In this document: positions 1 through 8,843 of the stretch, piece by piece
Layout of the letters: every line of letters starts with the position of its first letter
Numbering within the stretch: position 1 is the first letter of the stretch
From: Bacteroides reticulotermitis JCM 10512
Lineage (GTDB): Bacteria; Bacteroidota; Bacteroidia; Bacteroidales; Bacteroidaceae
Length of the DNA stretch: 64,000 nucleotides
Assembly (NCBI RefSeq): GCF_000517545.1
Contig: NZ_BAIV01000030.1
Span: forward strand, 1 to 64,000
Reading direction: 5' to 3'
Position numbers and translations under genes: made by a program
The notes under the pieces: generated by a model
The model's input: the letters and a program-made list of their open reading frames with translations, nothing else
Database searches by the model: none
What the model was told of the DNA's origin: nothing

Positions 1-82
1 CCATACAAAGATCAGGTTCTTTTTTGAAAACGTCTAGATCTTTTTGGGAAAGAAATCCATGCAAGGAGAGGCTTCTTTCCGT

Positions 83-958
83 CTATTTCCGTTCCGCCAG
101 ATACACACCGCATAGAATACAGGCAGCACCCATCAATGCAACGGGAGTTATTCGCTCATGCAGAATGGCAGCCGAAGCAACCATGGTAACCAACGGATTA
201 AGATAAATATAATTAGAAGACTTTACCGTACCCAGTTCCTTCAATACAAGATTCCACAAGACGTAACAGACCAAAGAGGCTAGAACCGCCAAGAACAGGA
301 GGTTGAAGAGTACAGATGGAAGCAAAAGAACCTCCAAATCGGGGCGCAAAGGATGAAGCAGAAAAGCCGGAAGAATAGTCAACACCCCGTAAAAGAAGAT
401 TTTGCGGGTAATAAATACAGTCGAATACCGGCCGGTCATCCTGCGAATGACCAAACTATAAAACGCCCATGAAAGTGCCGCCAATAAAGTCAACAGATCG
501 CCCAATGGAGAGATCTTCAAGATCACACTTCCATTGAAAACCATCATGCCGACTCCCACTAACGCCAATAAGGAACCGGCGATCAACCCCTTCGAGGCTT
601 TTTCGCCTTTATAAAAAAGCAACGAGAGAAGAACGGTCAGCAACGGAGCCGTACAGATGATAAACGCTACGTTTGAAGCCTGCGTAATCCCTAAAGCCGT
701 ATTCTCGGTAAAGAAGTAAAGTGATCCTCCGAAAATTCCGCCGGCAAGTAGCCAGAGTTCATCTTTCAGATTACTGGCAAACAATCGCTTGGGAGAGATC
801 AGCCAGATGCCCAAGTATGCGATAAGAAAACGGTAAAAGAAGATTTCCTGAGGAGTCAGCCCATGCTTGATCAGAATTTTAGTAGAAATAAAGGTCAGTC
901 CCCAAATGGCTACTGTCAATATAGCAATCAGATGGTAGTACCCGTGCTTTAGTTGCAT
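83..958 (-). CDS. EamA/DMT-family permease
   Basis: Inner-membrane drug/metabolite transporter of the EamA family, about 291 residues, with two EamA repeats and roughly ten hydrophobic segments. Sequence signs are the WGLTF-type first helix, the ALSWAFYSLVIRR stretch opening the second half and the NPL..LHE ending typical of the family. The substrate cannot be told from sequence. I start it at the second ATG (958) because a -7 box on the minus strand at 987-980 would place transcription start near 973, downstream of the longer candidate start at 982. It stands alone, tail to the window edge and head near the AraC gene end. Confidence 0.85.
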   Translation of the reverse strand: MQLKHGYYHLIAILTVAIWGLTFISTKILIKHGLTPQEIFFYRFLIAYLGIWLISPKRLFASNLKDELWLLAGGIFGGSLYFFTENTALGITQASNVAFIICTAPLLTVLLSLLFYKGEKASKGLIAGSLLALVGVGMMVFNGSVILKISPLGDLLTLLAALSWAFYSLVIRRMTGRYSTVFITRKIFFYGVLTILPAFLLHPLRPDLEVLLLPSVLFNLLFLAVLASLVCYVLWNLVLKELGTVKSSNYIYLNPLVTMVASAAILHERITPVALMGAACILCGVYLAERK

Positions 959-979
959 ATCGATGGTTTTAATATGCCG

Positions 980-987
980 CAAAGATA
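980..987 (-). promoter_or_regulatory. -7 box of the EamA gene
   Basis: TATCTTTG read on the minus strand matches the Bacteroides -7 consensus TAnnTTTG and lies 21 nt before the chosen start. No convincing -33 TTG is seen. Confidence 0.5.
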
Positions 988-1047
988 CGGCGAATCATGC
1001 ATATACACGGATATATTCTAAATAAAATTTAGTCGAAGTAAAAACAA

Positions 1048-1899
1048 TTACTTAATAATCCGATTGCGATAATTGAGCGGCGTGTATCCGGTCATCCGAC
1101 GGAAGAAACGACACATATAAGAAGGATCTTCGAAGTTCAGCTCCGCCGCGATATTCTTAATAGACAGATTTGTATTCGAAAGAAAGAGTTTAATCTCAAT
1201 CAGAATTTGCTGATCGATAATCTCCTTGGGAGACTGATTCATATCTTTACGCGTCAGCTTGGTAAGATAGTCGGGAGTGATACACAATTTATCCGCATAG
1301 AACTGTACCCCCCGTTCCTTACGAAAGTGTTCGGACAGAAGTGAAAAGAACTCTCCGATTAAAGCCCATCCCCGATTTCTTTTACTCGAATCGCCAAAAG
1401 CGGGCATAAATCGCCTTACTTCACTGTCGACAGAAATAAACAAAAGATAGATATGGCTACTCAATAGCGATGACCGATACTCCGGTATGCACGTTTCCAT
1501 CATCCACTTAGTCTGCCGGCACCAAGCATGCATCAACTCATATTGCTCTTTTGTAGTTTTACAGATCGGGTGTTCGTAGGTAAAAAGCCAGAAGGTAGAA
1601 GAGGTCATCTTGTACAAGGATTCCTCCGCAATGTCGTTGGATAGTGAAATATAAAAAGCGGAGAATGAGCTCGAAACCTCGTTAATTACAAATATAGCAT
1701 CACAGAAAAGGAATACGACATCCCCTTTTCTCAGAGTCCGCTTCTGAAAATTGACAGAGACAATAGCTCTCCCTTCCGTGCATAGCAAAACCGTACATTC
1801 ATTTAAATCGAAAGATCGATTCAAACTCTCTTTCAAGGAAGACTCTCCCGCTGCACATTTCTGTTCGCCGGTACAGAATGCATGTTTTATATTCGTCAT
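1048..1899 (-). CDS. AraC-family transcriptional regulator
   Basis: Cytoplasmic DNA-binding regulator of 283 residues. The N-terminal half is a cupin-like effector domain without clear motif. The C-terminal 100 residues form the two helix-turn-helix AraC domain, with IKNIAAELNFEDPSYMCRFFRRMTG as the second motif region (residues about 245-270) ending in the usual P-NYR-R tail. It is transcribed divergently from the RND efflux operon across a 190-nt gap, so by context it probably controls that operon, possibly in response to a toxic compound. This is inference from position only. Confidence 0.88.
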   Translation of the reverse strand: MTNIKHAFCTGEQKCAAGESSLKESLNRSFDLNECTVLLCTEGRAIVSVNFQKRTLRKGDVVFLFCDAIFVINEVSSSFSAFYISLSNDIAEESLYKMTSSTFWLFTYEHPICKTTKEQYELMHAWCRQTKWMMETCIPEYRSSLLSSHIYLLFISVDSEVRRFMPAFGDSSKRNRGWALIGEFFSLLSEHFRKERGVQFYADKLCITPDYLTKLTRKDMNQSPKEIIDQQILIEIKLFLSNTNLSIKNIAAELNFEDPSYMCRFFRRMTGYTPLNYRNRIIK

Positions 1900-1919
1900 A
1901 CGTGGATTGAAAATGACTA

Positions 1920-1927
1920 CAAATATA
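1920..1927 (-). promoter_or_regulatory. -7 box of the araC-type gene
   Basis: TATATTTG on the minus strand, 20 nt before the start codon, matches TAnnTTTG. Confidence 0.5.
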
Positions 1928-2015
1928 GAAGATTATCGGCTATTTCACACCATTTAGTATTGAAAAGTACCCAATATAGCCGTTTTTTGTTACCCTCCTC
2001 AAAAAGGATGTTTCC

Positions 2016-2023
2016 TAATTTTG
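2016..2023 (+). promoter_or_regulatory. -7 box of the efflux operon
   Basis: TAATTTTG matches TAnnTTTG and lies 68 nt before the membrane-fusion gene. A TTTG at 1986-1989 is 26 nt upstream, longer than the usual spacing, which would fit an activator-dependent promoter. Confidence 0.45.
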
Positions 2024-2091
2024 CACACTCAAATCCCAACCGTATTCAGAAGGGAATCGGTACTGATTTGATAACCTAATAAAATGTCCGT

Positions 2092-3198
2092 ATGAAAAGT
2101 TTAATCAGAGCATTCGTTATTATATGCTCATTCTTAGTTGTTTCCTGTAAAAATAACCCAGCCGGAGAATACAGTCAAGCATATCCCGTGCTTACCGTTC
2201 AATCCGATTCAGTCAGGATAACAGAGTCGTACTCGGCTTCCATCCGAGGGAGACAAGATATTGAGATCTACCCACAAGTATCGGGAACGATCTCCAAGCT
2301 ATGTGTGTCGGAAGGAGAAAAAGTAAAAAAAGGTAAGACGCTTTTTGTGGTCGATCAAGTGCCCTATACAGCCGCCTTGCGAGTAGCCGTAGCCAATGTA
2401 CACAGTGCACAGGCACAAGTAGCTACCGCCCAACTGGATTATAACAGTAAAAAAGTTCTTTTCCGTGAGAAGGTGATTTCAGAATATGACTTGTCGACCG
2501 CCCAAAACGCATTGGCTGTAGCACAAGCCGGACTCGAGCAAGCCAAAGCGCAGGAAATTAATGCCCGTAACAACCTTTCTTATACGGAAGTGCAAAGTCC
2601 TTCGGATGGAATTGTGGGTACATTGCCTTATCGCGCAGGAGCTTTGGTAGGCCCGTCTATGCAGAAACCGCTTACCACGGTATCGGACAACAGCATGATG
2701 TATGTCTACTTCTCAATGACCGAAAACCAACTCCGTGCATTGGTGCGGCAGTACGGTTCACCCGACGAAACGATCAAGCAAATGCCCCCGGTACGCCTGC
2801 AGCTCAATGACGGAACGATGTACGATGCAGACGGACGCATAGAAAGTATCAGTGGAATAATCAATTCACAAACCGGAAGCGTCTCCATACGAGGGGTGTT
2901 CCCGAACGAGAAACGGTTGCTGTTTAGCGGTGGAATCGGAAATATAATTCTGCCACACACGGAAGCAGCGGCTGTGATCATTCCGCAAACTGCCACCTAC
3001 GAAATGCAAGATAAAATTTTGGTCTATAAAGTGGTCGATGGCAAGGCGGTAGCCACCTCGGTCAAAGTTGATCGGCTCAACAACGGCAACGATTATATTG
3101 TCCGTACCGGACTTCAGCCGGGCGATACAATCGTGCGTGAAGGGGTAGGTTTATTACAAGACGGAATGCCAATCACCGTTCAATCAGCCGGCTTATAA
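2092..3198 (+). CDS. RND efflux periplasmic adaptor (membrane fusion protein)
   Basis: AcrA/MexA-type adaptor of 368 residues that links the inner-membrane RND pump to the outer-membrane channel. The N-terminus is a lipoprotein signal ending FLVVSC, so Cys19 is the likely lipidated residue. A lipoyl/barrel-sandwich motif (VSGTISKLCVSEGEKVKKG) near residue 65 is followed by an alpha-hairpin rich in Ala and Gln, the second lipoyl half (SPSDGIVG) and a beta-barrel. First gene of a three-gene operon with the pump 21 nt downstream. Family assignment is firm; the exported compound is unknown. Confidence 0.93.
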   Translation: MKSLIRAFVIICSFLVVSCKNNPAGEYSQAYPVLTVQSDSVRITESYSASIRGRQDIEIYPQVSGTISKLCVSEGEKVKKGKTLFVVDQVPYTAALRVAVANVHSAQAQVATAQLDYNSKKVLFREKVISEYDLSTAQNALAVAQAGLEQAKAQEINARNNLSYTEVQSPSDGIVGTLPYRAGALVGPSMQKPLTTVSDNSMMYVYFSMTENQLRALVRQYGSPDETIKQMPPVRLQLNDGTMYDADGRIESISGIINSQTGSVSIRGVFPNEKRLLFSGGIGNIILPHTEAAAVIIPQTATYEMQDKILVYKVVDGKAVATSVKVDRLNNGNDYIVRTGLQPGDTIVREGVGLLQDGMPITVQSAGL

Positions 3199-3219
3199 AA
3201 AAGGTAAAAACGTAATCAA

Positions 3220-6200
3220 ATGAACTTAAGATATTTTATTGACCGTCCGGTCCTGTCAATCGTAGTGTCTATTACGATTGTCCTGATGGGGATTATCTCC
3301 CTGTTTATCTTACCTGTGGAACAGTACCCCGACATGGCTCCTCCAACCATACAGGTATTTACCAACTATCCGGGAGCCAATGCGGAAACGGTGCAGAAAA
3401 GCGTTATCGTTCCGTTGGAGGAAGCGATCAACGGAGTAGAAAACATGAACTATATCACATCGACAGCATCCAACAGTGGCGATGTGTCGATTAATGTGTT
3501 TTTCAAACAGGGAAGCAATGCGGATATGGCAGCGGTGAATGTTCAAAACCGTGTGTCTACCGCTTTAAGCCTGCTGCCTGCCGAGGTAACCAAAATCGGT
3601 GTTACGACTACCAAGCAGCAGAATGCCGAGTTGAAAACCTTTGGCTCTATTGTCCGAATGATACGTACGACAAGCAGTTTTTGAACAATTACATGAAGAT
3701 CAACGTCGAACCGCGCATCAAACGTATCGCAGGTGTGGGACAAGTCATGCAGTTCGGTTCGAATTACAGCATGCGTATCTGGATGAAACCTGATAAGATG
3801 GCACAATACAAGCTCATCCCTGCCGACATTAGCAACGTATTGGCCAAGCAGAACATAGAGGCCGCTACGGGGGCTTTTGGAGAGAACCACGATAACACGC
3901 ATCAGTATACGATGAAATATCGCGGACGTTTCTCGACTCCTGAGGAGTTTGGTAACTTGGTGATACGCTCATTGCCGGGTGGTGATGTGCTTCGTTTGAA
4001 AGAAGTAGCGGAGATCGAATTGGGCGATGAAGCCTACAATTACACCACCGACCTGAACGGGCATCCGGCAGCCATGGCTATGGTGTATCAAACCGCCGGC
4101 TCGAACGCATCGGAAATCATCAACGAAATTGACGCTACACTGGAAGAGATCGGACAGGATCTCCCAAAGGGGTGGAGTTTGTCACGCTGAACGATACGAA
4201 CCGCTTTTTGCACGCATCGATTCACGAAGTAATTAAAACGCTGCTAGAAGCGATCTTGCTTGTAATTGTGGTGGTGTATGTCTTTTTGCAGGACTTTCGG
4301 TCGACACTGATCCCCACGCTCTCGATCTTGGTTTCCATCATCGGAACATTCGCTTTCATGTATGTGGCGGGATTCTCGATCAATTTGCTGACGCTGTTTG
4401 CGTTGGTACTGGCCATCGGTACGGTGGTCGATGACGCGATTATTGTTGTGGAAGCGGTACAGGCGCGTTTTGACGTCGGGTATCAGTCGTCCTACATGGC
4501 AACTAATGATGCGATGAAGGGCATTTCGACCGCTATCCTGACTTCAACACTCATCTTCATGGCGGTATTCATTCCGGTTTCAATGATGGGTGGAACTTCG
4601 GGTACATTCTATACACAGTTCGGTATCACAATGGCTGTGGCGGTAGGTATTTCGGCAATTAATGCCTTTACACTCTCGCCTGCCCTTTGCGCCTTGCTGC
4701 TACACCCGTACATTGACGGAGAGGGTAATGTGAAAAACAACTTTGCCGCCCGCTTCCGTAAAGCGTTCAACACAACTTTCGATGTGTTGTCTAAGCGTTA
4801 TGTACAGGGTATTTTAGTTCTTATCAAACGTCGTTGGTTGATGTGGAGTTTGTTGGCTACAACGATCGTTTTACTTGTCTTCCTCGTCCGAAGCACGCAA
4901 ACAGGCTTGATTCCTCAAGAGGATACCGGCATGATTATGATCAGCATGAACTCGAAGCCGGGTACGTCTATGCAACAGAATCAACGTGTAATGGACCAGG
5001 TGAACAAGCAACTCGAACAAATACCGGAAATCAGTCACCGGGCAAGCGTGGTTGGCTACTCATTCTCCGGCTCAGGTCCGTCGATGGGTATGTACTTCCT
5101 GGCGCTCACGCCGTGGGACGAAAGACGGGAGGAAGGACAATCGGCTTCGGAACTTGTGAGCAAGATTTATGGCATCGCTCCGCAAATTCCGGATGCGCAG
5201 ATGTTCGTTATGACTCCGCCGATGATTCCGGGATATGGTATGGGTAATGGTTTTGAGCTTTATGTACAAGATAAAACGGCCGGCGATCTGAATGCTTTCA
5301 AGAAAGTATCGGATGATTTTGTGGCGGCGCTTTCCAAACGCCCGGAAATTGAAGCGGTCTATTCAGCTTTTGAAACCAACTATCCACAGTATTGGGTAGA
5401 TATCGACGCAACTCAGTGCGAACAGGCAGGCCTTTCGCCGAATGATGTATTGGAGACTCTTTCCGGCTATTATGGTGGTGGGTATGTATCAAACTTCAAC
5501 CGATTCTCCAAGCTTTACCGCGTGGTAATTCAAGCAGATCCGGAATACCGGGTAACGCCCGAATCGCTCAATCATTTATATGTACGGGCAGGGGAAGAAA
5601 TGACTCCGCTTTCTCAGTTCGTGAAGCTGACCAAAACGTACGGACCGCAAGACTTGATGCGCTTTAACCTCTACAACGCGATCTCGATCAATGGAACTCC
5701 TGCCCATGGTTACAGTTCGGGAGATGCACTGAATGCGATTAAGGAGACTGCTAAGCAGGTATTGCCGAAAAACTATAGTTATGAATTCGGAGGTATTGCG
5801 CGCGAAGAAAGTACATCAACCAACAATGTTGTGATTATTTTTGGCATTTGTCTGTTGCTGGTTTATCTGCTGCTGAGTGCTTTGTACGAGAGTTTCCTCC
5901 TTCCGTTCGCCATCATCCTGTCTGTTCCCTGCGGATTATTGGGTAGTTTTCTGTTTGCTCAATTCTTCGGTTTGGAGAATAATATTTATATGCAGACAGG
6001 TATAATTATGTTGATCGGTTTGTTAGCTAAAACAGCGATTCTTCTCACCGAATACGCTACCAAACGGCGTCAGGCGGGTATGTCGTTAGTACAAGCGGCC
6101 TTAGCCTCGGCCCGGGTACGTTTGCGCCCAATCTTAATGACGGTTCTTGCCATGGTATTCGGATTGCTTCCGCTCATGTTTGCCAACGGCGTAGGAGCCA

Positions 6201-6391
6201 ATGGAAATCATACGCTTGGTTCGGGCATCATAGGCGGTATACTTGTGGGAACGCTAGCGTTGCTGTTTTTTGTGCCGGTGCTCTTCATTATATTCCAATA
6301 TTTGCAGGAGAAAATCAAGCCGACACAAATTAGCAAAAAAGGAGCTGACTGGTCGATACAAGCAGAATTAGAGGAAATTGAAAAAAAATGA
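3220..6391 (+). CDS. RND efflux pump, hydrophobe/amphiphile family (frameshifted twice in this sequence)
   Basis: AcrB/MexB-like inner-membrane proton-driven pump, about 1057 residues once repaired, the normal family length. It begins with the typical MNLRYFIDRPVLSIVVS and contains the GTVVDDAIIVVEA motif of TM4 that carries the proton-relay aspartates. The reading frame breaks at 3643-3644 and 4163-4165. Restoring one G (GGG for GG) and one C (CCCC for CCC) gives continuous protein with the expected family sequence across both joins, so these look like read errors rather than real inactivation. It overlaps the following outer-membrane gene by 4 nt (ATGA), indicating translational coupling. 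Confidence 0.9.
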
Positions 6392-7749
6392 GACGCATGA
6401 AACGATTGATTTTATTAAGTATCTCCGCCTGTCTGCTGACAAGTTGCGGGATATACAATTCATACTCCCGCCCGGAAATTGAAACTGATAATTTATACCG
6501 GGATGTAGAAGCGAGAGACTCCGTGTCGATAGGATCTTTGTCGTGGAGAGCCCTGTTTACGGACAGGTATTTGCAGGAACTGATTGAACAGGGATTGCTA
6601 AAAAACACCAATTTACGCATCGTTCATCTGAAAGTACAAGAAGCGGAAGCGGTTCTGATGAATGCCCGGCTTTCGTATCTACCAGCGGTTTCGCTGAGTC
6701 CCGAAGGAGCAGTAAGCCGCTACAACGGAAACACAACGAAAACATATACGTTGGGAGCGACCGCAAGTTGGGAAGTCGATATTTTCGGCAAGGTGACGAA
6801 TGCCAAACAGGAGGCGAAAGCTGCACTTGAGGGCAGTCGGGCGTACGAACAGGCTGTACAAACGCAATTGGTAGCAACCATTGCAAACAGTTACTACACC
6901 TTGCTAATGCTTGACGGGCAGCTTCAGATCAATATGCAGACACGAGACAGTTGGCAGCAGTCGGTAAGAACTCTCGAGGCGTTGAAACGCTCCGGTAAAA
7001 CGACAGAAGCCGCCGTGCTACAAGCAAAAGCAAATCTAATGTCGCTGGAAGCATCTGTTCTCTCGATCCGGAAAACGATCAGTGAAACGGAAAACAGTTT
7101 ATCGACTTTGCTGAACACCGTTCCGCAAGCCATCGGCCGTGGTACGTTAGCCGGGCAACAGTTCCCGGAAGATTTGTCAACCGGAATTCCGTTACAGCTT
7201 TTGTCCAACCGTCCGGATGTGCGTCAAGCGGAATTCAATTTGGCACAATCTTTTTATGCTACCCAGTCGGCACGCTCAGCGTTTTATCCGAGCATCACCT
7301 TGTCGGGTACGGCAGGATGGACCAACAACGGTGGCGGAGTAATTCTGAATCCCGGTAAGATGTTGTTGAATGCAGTCGGTTCACTCACGCAGCCGCTGTT
7401 TAATAAAGGAGCTAACATTGCTAACCTGAAAGTAAAGAAAGCGCAGCAAGAAGAAGCGACTCTCTTATTTAATCAGGCAGTTCTGGATGCCGGCAAAGAG
7501 GTCAATGATGCGCTAACACAATGGCAGACCGCACAACAACGTCTCGAAATAGGCACACAGCAAGTCGGGACATTGCAGGAAGTCGTACGTCAGACCGAGT
7601 TGTTGATGCAGCACTCTTCTACCACTTATCTGGAAGTACTGACTGCCCAGCAATCTTTATTGAATGCAGAACTTGTACAGATGCAAGATCGATTCGATAA
7701 AATACAAGGTGTTATTAATCTATACCATGCTTTAGGCGGAGGGTTATAG
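6388..7749 (+). CDS. Outer-membrane efflux channel, TolC/NodT family lipoprotein
   Basis: 453-residue outer-membrane factor that completes the tripartite efflux system. The signal peptide ends LLTSCG, a lipobox. Two homologous outer-membrane-efflux repeats are visible, including the SNRPDVRQAE motif and NPG/FNKGAN turn typical of NodT-type channels. The start ATG overlaps the pump stop codon by 4 nt. A strong rho-independent terminator follows at 7783-7823. Confidence 0.92.
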   Translation: MRRMKRLILLSISACLLTSCGIYNSYSRPEIETDNLYRDVEARDSVSIGSLSWRALFTDRYLQELIEQGLLKNTNLRIVHLKVQEAEAVLMNARLSYLPAVSLSPEGAVSRYNGNTTKTYTLGATASWEVDIFGKVTNAKQEAKAALEGSRAYEQAVQTQLVATIANSYYTLLMLDGQLQINMQTRDSWQQSVRTLEALKRSGKTTEAAVLQAKANLMSLEASVLSIRKTISETENSLSTLLNTVPQAIGRGTLAGQQFPEDLSTGIPLQLLSNRPDVRQAEFNLAQSFYATQSARSAFYPSITLSGTAGWTNNGGGVILNPGKMLLNAVGSLTQPLFNKGANIANLKVKKAQQEEATLLFNQAVLDAGKEVNDALTQWQTAQQRLEIGTQQVGTLQEVVRQTELLMQHSSTTYLEVLTAQQSLLNAELVQMQDRFDKIQGVINLYHALGGGL

Positions 7750-7782
7750 TGACTAGTTAGTTGCCCCTTGAAAGTACATTGC

Positions 7783-7823
7783 AGCGAAACATCTCCTTAA
7801 ACGAGTGTTTCGCTGTTTTTTTT
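7783..7823 (+). terminator. Rho-independent terminator of the efflux operon
   Basis: A perfect 9-bp stem, AGCGAAACA with TGTTTCGCT, is followed by a G and nine T residues, 33 nt after the channel stop codon. Confidence 0.9.
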
Positions 7824-7842
7824 AAGAGTAGCTAAAGAACCC

Positions 7843-8367
7843 TCACGGCTCTTTTGAAGCTATATGCGGCGGCCGATAACATGACGTTAATAGTAGGTAT
7901 CTTTGTTTTTTGGCGTATAATTCTTTTTTATTCGAATAGGCCATTTTCATATGCCATATAACAATCTTCTCTTTTTCATTTTCAATAATTATATTATATT
8001 CTTTCCCATCTTTCCGCTCCCTATTATAATTGCACGTCAATATTGTACCATTCGAGATGAAAATCTCCGAATATATATCTATATGTTCATCAAACTCTTC
8101 AAAAGTTTGCATACTATACCAGAAGTCTCTCATATTTACATATTCTAAAACCTTATCTTCACAACTTGATCTTATTACAAAAATAGTATCAATATCCTCT
8201 TTAACTAATACATAAGGAGAATTTAGGTTATCGATGTTACCAGGGACACCTTTTAAAATATATTCGTTAAATGTTTGATATTTGACATACCCATTAGGAA
8301 TAGAAGTATCCTCTCTACAGGATATGTTTATTAAAGAAATCATCAACAGTAAATTCAAATATTTCAT
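7843..8367 (-). CDS. Small lipoprotein of unknown function
   Basis: About 174 residues with a lipoprotein signal (MKYLNLLLMISLINISC), so it is probably exported and anchored to a membrane. I start it at the ATG at 8367, which gives a clean signal peptide, rather than at 8412. The body is charged, with an acidic/lysine-rich centre (RKDGKEYNIIIENEKEK), and I recognise no domain. The gene is markedly AT-rich compared with its neighbours, as is common for strain-specific Bacteroides lipoproteins. Confidence 0.6.
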   Translation of the reverse strand: MKYLNLLLMISLINISCREDTSIPNGYVKYQTFNEYILKGVPGNIDNLNSPYVLVKEDIDTIFVIRSSCEDKVLEYVNMRDFWYSMQTFEEFDEHIDIYSEIFISNGTILTCNYNRERKDGKEYNIIIENEKEKIVIWHMKMAYSNKKELYAKKQRYLLLTSCYRPPHIASKEP

Positions 8368-8412
8368 AATACACTTTTTATCTGTGCCGTGAAAGAGCAA
8401 TCTAGTAATCAT

Positions 8413-8781
8413 ATTCCAATCGTTTTGACATCATCCATAAGCAGACATGACAAATGTAAACAATTACTTGGAACATAAGCTATACTTTATTCAAATATTT
8501 CGTTCTAATTACATTCATATTCCATATATACTATCCTATTTAACTTTTCACAATCGTTAAAACCAAAGCATTTATTATAAGCATAATACATCGCTTTCTC
8601 ATTCACAGTTTTCAATTCTTCATCATCATAAGCATATGAGAAAGATCAATCAGTTCGTAAGTATCTATCTCAATTCATCCATTCAAATGTGCTTGCATCG
8701 TCTTTCCTCATTTACCGGCTTTACCTTATTATAAAAGAAAGGTTTTTTATGCCTTGGCGTGGTTATCTGAAAATAAACACG
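8413..8781. other. AT-rich intergenic stretch
   Basis: Apart from the decayed acetyltransferase tail at 8505-8690 and the leuS -7 box at its end, I see no gene or strong structure here. Confidence 0.5.
8505..8690 (-). pseudogene. C-terminal remnant of a GNAT-like acetyltransferase
   Basis: On the minus strand a reading frame closing at 8505 ends NEKAMYYAYNKCFGFNDC then EKLNRIVYMEYECN. This resembles the last helix and strand of a GNAT N-acetyltransferase (N..A..LY.K.GF). A second frame upstream, IEIDTYELIDLSH, appears to join it by a frameshift. There is no start codon or acetyl-CoA binding motif, so at most a tail remains. Confidence 0.35.
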
Positions 8782-8789
8782 TAAATTTG
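8782..8789 (+). promoter_or_regulatory. -7 box of leuS
   Basis: TAAATTTG matches TAnnTTTG, 54 nt before the leuS start. A TTG at 8754-8756 is 25 nt upstream, a little far for a standard -33 element. Confidence 0.45.
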
Positions 8790-8843
8790 CTGATTAAAAT
8801 CAAAATAACAGTATAAATCACTATAAATAAAAAGATTATCGCT

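Noticed and set aside
1986..2023. Complete -33/-7 promoter for the efflux operon
   Set aside because: The TTTG to TAATTTTG spacing is 26 nt, too long for the usual arrangement, so only the -7 box is kept.
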